Assembly: GCA_964480915.1 (NCBI GenBank)
Contig: CAYZRS010000006.1
Coordinates: 62,001 to 126,000, forward strand
DNA length: 64,000 nucleotides
From: CAWGCE01 sp964480915
Lineage (GTDB): Bacteria; Planctomycetota; Planctomycetia; Pirellulales; Pirellulaceae
Direction: 5' to 3'
Shown here piece by piece: positions 61,030 to 64,000 of the stretch (positions are counted from its first letter, which is position 1; each line of letters opens with the position of its first letter). The notes beneath the pieces are model-generated. The model was not told the DNA's origin and did no database searches. It saw only the letters and a program-made list of their open reading frames with translations. The position numbers and the translations under genes are program-made.

Positions 61030-61839
61030 TTACTCGCCAAACCAGGGTGATAATCGACGACGCAAAAGAGACAATGACCAATCGATCGCAAATCCAGAAA
61101 AGCCCAGGATCAGCAAGTAGGTATAGGCGATGTTCATGCGTGTCATGCGTGACAAGATCCGCAGGCGATACCCAAACCCGACATCGGCGACAACCCATTC
61201 AGCGGCGATCAAGAACACCATCGCCGGTCCGATGTGTAGTCGAATGCTCTCAATGATCCTCGGTAGCACTTGCTGAAAAATAACCGACAGAATCACCTCC
61301 AGAGGGGACGCACCGAGAGTGTAGGCCTTAAAAACCGCGTGCTCGGAAACATCTTTTTTTGCCGCTTGGTAAATCGATTGGGCGAGCGTCGGAAAGATTC
61401 CCAACGAAATCATCGCAATAAACATCTTTTGTTCGAAACCGAACAGCAAGAGATAAATCACCAGCATCGCTGTGGGCGGGATGCGGGCAAAAAGCGACAG
61501 CGGTGGGCTGAAGAATGCCTCGGCCGCCGGAAAGCACCCCATCGCCATTCCCACGATCAGCGAAAGCGCCACGCCCAGCGTTACGCCAATGGCGAGGCGG
61601 CCGAAAGTGGCTTTCGAGTCTTCCCACAGCCACGATTCGGCAAAACCTTGGCCGTTCTCCTGGCCGGTCATGATACTCCAGCCTGCTTGGAATTGGCTCC
61701 AGCGCGGCATCGCCGTATTTGTCGGATTGATCTGATACTGGCGCTGTGCCAACCAGCAGTAGCCGCCAATCAGCATTGCGATCGACAGGAACCCGAGCGC
61801 AATCCGCGCTGGAGTGCTGATAGGTTGACGGATCATCAT
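61030..61839 (-). CDS. ABC importer permease
   Basis: A 269-residue inner-membrane protein of the binding-protein-dependent transport type. Helices at about 10-28, 80-100, 117-136, 142-160, 200-222 and 233-254. The EAA-like loop that docks to the ATPase is seen in FKAYTLGASPLEVILSVIFQ. Downstream of the substrate-binding lipoprotein and just upstream of the ATPase gene. Same nitrate/sulfonate/taurine group as its partners by pattern. Confidence 0.87.
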   Translation of the reverse strand: MMIRQPISTPARIALGFLSIAMLIGGYCWLAQRQYQINPTNTAMPRWSQFQAGWSIMTGQENGQGFAESWLWEDSKATFGRLAIGVTLGVALSLIVGMAMGCFPAAEAFFSPPLSLFARIPPTAMLVIYLLLFGFEQKMFIAMISLGIFPTLAQSIYQAAKKDVSEHAVFKAYTLGASPLEVILSVIFQQVLPRIIESIRLHIGPAMVFLIAAEWVVADVGFGYRLRILSRMTRMNIAYTYLLILGFSGFAIDWSLSLLRRRLSPWFGE

Positions 61840-61881
61840 TGCTAAATGGCCTTTGGCTGTGTGGATTGCCGGTGTCTGATG

Positions 61882-62988
61882 CTATTGTCCGACAGCGGTC
61901 GTCATCCTGTCTTGCACTTTCGTCATGAACGAAGCATCGAAATCCAATTGCGCTTCGCTGTTACCAAAGCCGATCGTCGGTTCGGAAACGCAGATTTCCT
62001 GATCGACGCAAAACTTGACGACCTTGGGCATCGTCGTATTTTGGAAAGACTCGCTTCCATATAGCGCCATAGCATCTGCAGGCGTTTTGTAGAATTTCGT
62101 TTGCTCAACGACCGTCTTCATATCTTCTAGCGGCAGGCTGGAGAATTTTTCGCCGAGGGAGACGAGTGTTTCGTCGCCTTTCTCGGGGTCGGCCAGTCGT
62201 TCGTTGACGGCGTAGAACGTTTCGATCACAGCACATGCGAACGCATCTCCGCCTTCTTTTGTCAGCGAGTCGCGTCCCATGACGACCATGTCGATGATCT
62301 CTTCGGGGATCGCCGTCGAATCGAAAAGCACTTTGCTGCCTTCACGCGTTCGCAGTGTTTGCAAGACGAACGGATTCCAAACAACGATCGATTCAATGTT
62401 GTCTTGGCTGGTCTGCATGGCCTGAGCGGCAGCGGCCGGGTCCATGTTCTTAAAGGGATAGTCGGCCGAATCTTTCCCAAGGATTTCGAGGTTGCGTTCG
62501 AACATGTACTGCGAAACCGATTTCTCTAAGCCATACGAGTTCTTGCCCTTGAGGCCATCGGCATCGTCGATTCCGACGCCGATCACCGCATCGGCTCCGT
62601 CGCTAGTCGATGTCGGCATGATTGCCACAGACGCGCGGCCAATCGCCGGCGAGAGAATGTCCATGTTCGTGATGCAGACCGCATCGATCTGACTGGTCCC
62701 GAAGAGGTTGATGCAAGTGTCGTAATCGGTCTCTTTCAGGACAATATCAATGCCCCACTTCTTTTCGATGGGGCCTTGTTTGCCCTTTGCTTTGTCAATC
62801 ATCCCGTACTTGTCGGCAACGCCGAAGACCGACCAGCTTGGGTATTCGCTCCATGCGAGCGTGAAGCTGGGCGTGCTCGCAGTGGTGCTGCTCGTTTTCC
62901 CCGTCGCTGTTGTGGTGTTGCTGCCGCCGCAGCCGGAAACAACCAGGGCCAATAAACAGCCAATGAGGATGGAACACTGTTTCAACAT
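61882..62988 (-). CDS. ABC importer substrate-binding lipoprotein
   Basis: From the ATG at 62988 (perfect GGAG ribosome site), 368 residues. A lipobox VVSGCGG makes it lipid-anchored. The mature domain begins TPSFTLAWSEYPSWSVFGV, followed by GIDIVLKETDYDTCINLFG and VWNPFVLQTL, in the order of the NMT1/TauA/NrtA-type binding proteins. The ligand cannot be named. An open frame to 63054 includes a basic leader unsuited to a signal. Preceded by an unusual coiled-coil membrane gene, 22 bases away. Confidence 0.86.
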   Translation of the reverse strand: MLKQCSILIGCLLALVVSGCGGSNTTTATGKTSSTTASTPSFTLAWSEYPSWSVFGVADKYGMIDKAKGKQGPIEKKWGIDIVLKETDYDTCINLFGTSQIDAVCITNMDILSPAIGRASVAIMPTSTSDGADAVIGVGIDDADGLKGKNSYGLEKSVSQYMFERNLEILGKDSADYPFKNMDPAAAAQAMQTSQDNIESIVVWNPFVLQTLRTREGSKVLFDSTAIPEEIIDMVVMGRDSLTKEGGDAFACAVIETFYAVNERLADPEKGDETLVSLGEKFSSLPLEDMKTVVEQTKFYKTPADAMALYGSESFQNTTMPKVVKFCVDQEICVSEPTIGFGNSEAQLDFDASFMTKVQDRMTTAVGQ

Positions 62989-63010
62989 GGTATTTCTCCT
63001 AGGGGATGTT

Positions 63011-63742
63011 CTATTCAAATTCTCGGGCATCGTACGGTTTCGGTTCGTTGCCAAGTTGTGATGTTCGCTCTTCCGCGCGTTTGGCGACGCGGATCGTCTC
63101 GTCTAGTTCGGCGCGGAGAGATGAGAGTTCCGATTTGTCTTTCTGTGTTGCCGTGATTCTTAACTGCGTCACTTTGTCTTCCAGGAACTTTACCGACTGC
63201 CCAACTTCTAGAATTAGCTCTTCGCGCTGTTGGAGCAACAGGTCTTTAGCGCCGCCCCGCATTTGACCGGCTTGCACTAACAATTCGAACGATTGATCCA
63301 AGTAGCCAGTACAGACATGGAACAACCGGTCGACTCCATCCAGAACTTCATGAGCCGCCACCGCAATCTTCCCATCCTTGATGTCTTTTTCTAGGGTGCG
63401 ATAGAGAGTCCACAATTCTTCCAATAATCGGTGGGTTCGTGGGTCTTGATCGGATTCTAGTTTCGCGTGCAGATTGGTCAGCGATTCGACTTGCCGCCGT
63501 TGTTTTTTCTCGACCACGTATTCGTAGGCTCGGTCGGTCATTTTTTCCAGGCCAAACACCAATCGACTGGCGAAAAGTCCAATACCGCCCAGCAGGCCGG
63601 CAACTCCACCCAACGACAGCCATTCTTGGCTCCCGGGTAACGCCCAAGCGGCCAGCAAGGCTGTCAATCCGCCGACGATTGGCAGCAGCGTCCCCGGCGA
63701 AGCGAACAGGTCGAGATATACTTTTCGCTTGATGTCGTCCAT
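63011..63742 (-). CDS. Membrane coiled-coil protein upstream of the ABC importer
   Basis: The protein has 243 residues. Two hydrophobic segments at about 17-35 and 43-63 (PIVGGLTALLAAWALPG, LGGVAGLLGGIGLFASRLVFG) are followed by a long soluble helical and coiled-coil region with TNLHAKLESDQDPRTHRLLEE and a Glu/Lys/Arg-rich end. No family recognised. Between an OmpA-domain gene and an importer operon on the same strand, so it may join the importer to an envelope complex. Confidence 0.7.
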   Translation of the reverse strand: MDDIKRKVYLDLFASPGTLLPIVGGLTALLAAWALPGSQEWLSLGGVAGLLGGIGLFASRLVFGLEKMTDRAYEYVVEKKQRRQVESLTNLHAKLESDQDPRTHRLLEELWTLYRTLEKDIKDGKIAVAAHEVLDGVDRLFHVCTGYLDQSFELLVQAGQMRGGAKDLLLQQREELILEVGQSVKFLEDKVTQLRITATQKDKSELSSLRAELDETIRVAKRAEERTSQLGNEPKPYDAREFE

Positions 63743-63799
63743 CGGTTATCGCAAGGGCAGGGTGGCAGGGCTCGGCTTCAACGGCAATGCTTGGGCTTC

Positions 63800-64000
63800 C
63801 TAGTATGGCAGCTGTCCGAGCACAAAGGAAACTGAGGTGCTGCCGCTAGGCTCTCCTCCGACGGCACGGATTCGATTTGGATCGACGCCCGCATTGATCA
63901 GATATCCTTCCGCCGCCTCTGCTCGTCGTCGAGCCAGTTCTTTGTTGGCTGCCAGATTGCCTCTCCGGCCCGCGTTTCCTTGCACAAGAACGTAGGCTTG
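63800..64000 (-). CDS. OmpA-domain protein, 5' part outside the window
   Basis: The gene runs off the window end; only the C-terminal 66 codons are seen, with the frame open to the edge. It reads AYVLVQGNAGRRGN then NKELARRRAEAAEGYLINAG then VDPNRIRAVGGEPSGS, a typical OmpA-like peptidoglycan-binding domain. It lies upstream of the coiled-coil and importer genes on the same strand. The size, N-terminus and membrane parts cannot be known from this window. Confidence 0.82.
   Translation of the reverse strand, partial: QAYVLVQGNAGRRGNLAANKELARRRAEAAEGYLINAGVDPNRIRAVGGEPSGSTSVSFVLGQLPY

Overview
The window looks like a chromosomal segment of a planctomycete, probably of the Pirellulales type. 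This is inferred from gene content, not from a database match. Pointers are lamin-tail proteins with dockerin-like calcium repeats and PEP-CTERM tails, several PQQ-like beta-propeller proteins, a DUF6655-type lipoprotein, TadE/TadG-type proteins, FHA and adenylate-cyclase signalling, and multihaem cytochromes. GC is moderate and genes are well spaced. There is one run of 100 N (9745-9844) inside a tandem repeat. I found no tRNA, rRNA, CRISPR array or insertion sequence.

Layout. 0.2-7.5 kb: a membrane protein, a cysteine desulfurase, then a replication block dnaA, dnaN, dciA (DUF721), gyrB, with a likely origin between dnaA and dnaN; recF is absent. 7.5-18.3 kb: an SDR39U1-type oxidoreductase, a small conserved protein, an exported heptapeptide-repeat protein that carries the gap, an M24 peptidase, csrA, an aldo/keto reductase, a membrane protein plus FHA protein, a GH26 glycosidase, a candidate CsrA-binding small RNA, an exported protein and a DoxX protein. 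18.3-27.7 kb: a GAF-cyclase gene divergent from a five-gene redox cluster (flavin/2Fe-2S reductase, tetrahaem c554-like cytochrome, cyclic-nucleotide-binding 4x[4Fe-4S] protein, membrane b-type protein, decahaem cytochrome). 27.9-31.0 kb: two paralogous lamin-tail/dockerin/PEP-CTERM proteins. 31.1-42.1 kb: a hybrid histidine kinase, a coiled-coil protein, a large OmpA-family protein, a Rab-like GTPase, a lipoprotein, and a divergent pair of membrane-anchored coiled-coil proteins with a helix-hairpin-helix-like tail.

42.1-46.6 kb: the histidine-degradation operon hutH-hutU-hutI. 46.6-54.5 kb: a beta-propeller protein, an ABC exporter pair, a cysteine-rich lipocalin, a small basic-tailed protein, a second beta-propeller protein and a serA-type dehydrogenase. 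54.6-57.0 kb: a minus-strand group of two TadE-like proteins, a VWA/TadG protein and a HAMP-like membrane protein. 57.2-64 kb: an NTF2-like exported protein, a DegT/DnrJ-type aminotransferase, a proline-rich exported protein, and a minus-strand ABC import operon preceded by a coiled-coil membrane protein and a truncated OmpA-domain protein.

The parts most worth testing are the cyclase plus cyclic-nucleotide-binding redox locus, the CsrB/RsmZ-like RNA in the same window as csrA, and the GTPase/OmpA/coiled-coil cluster.
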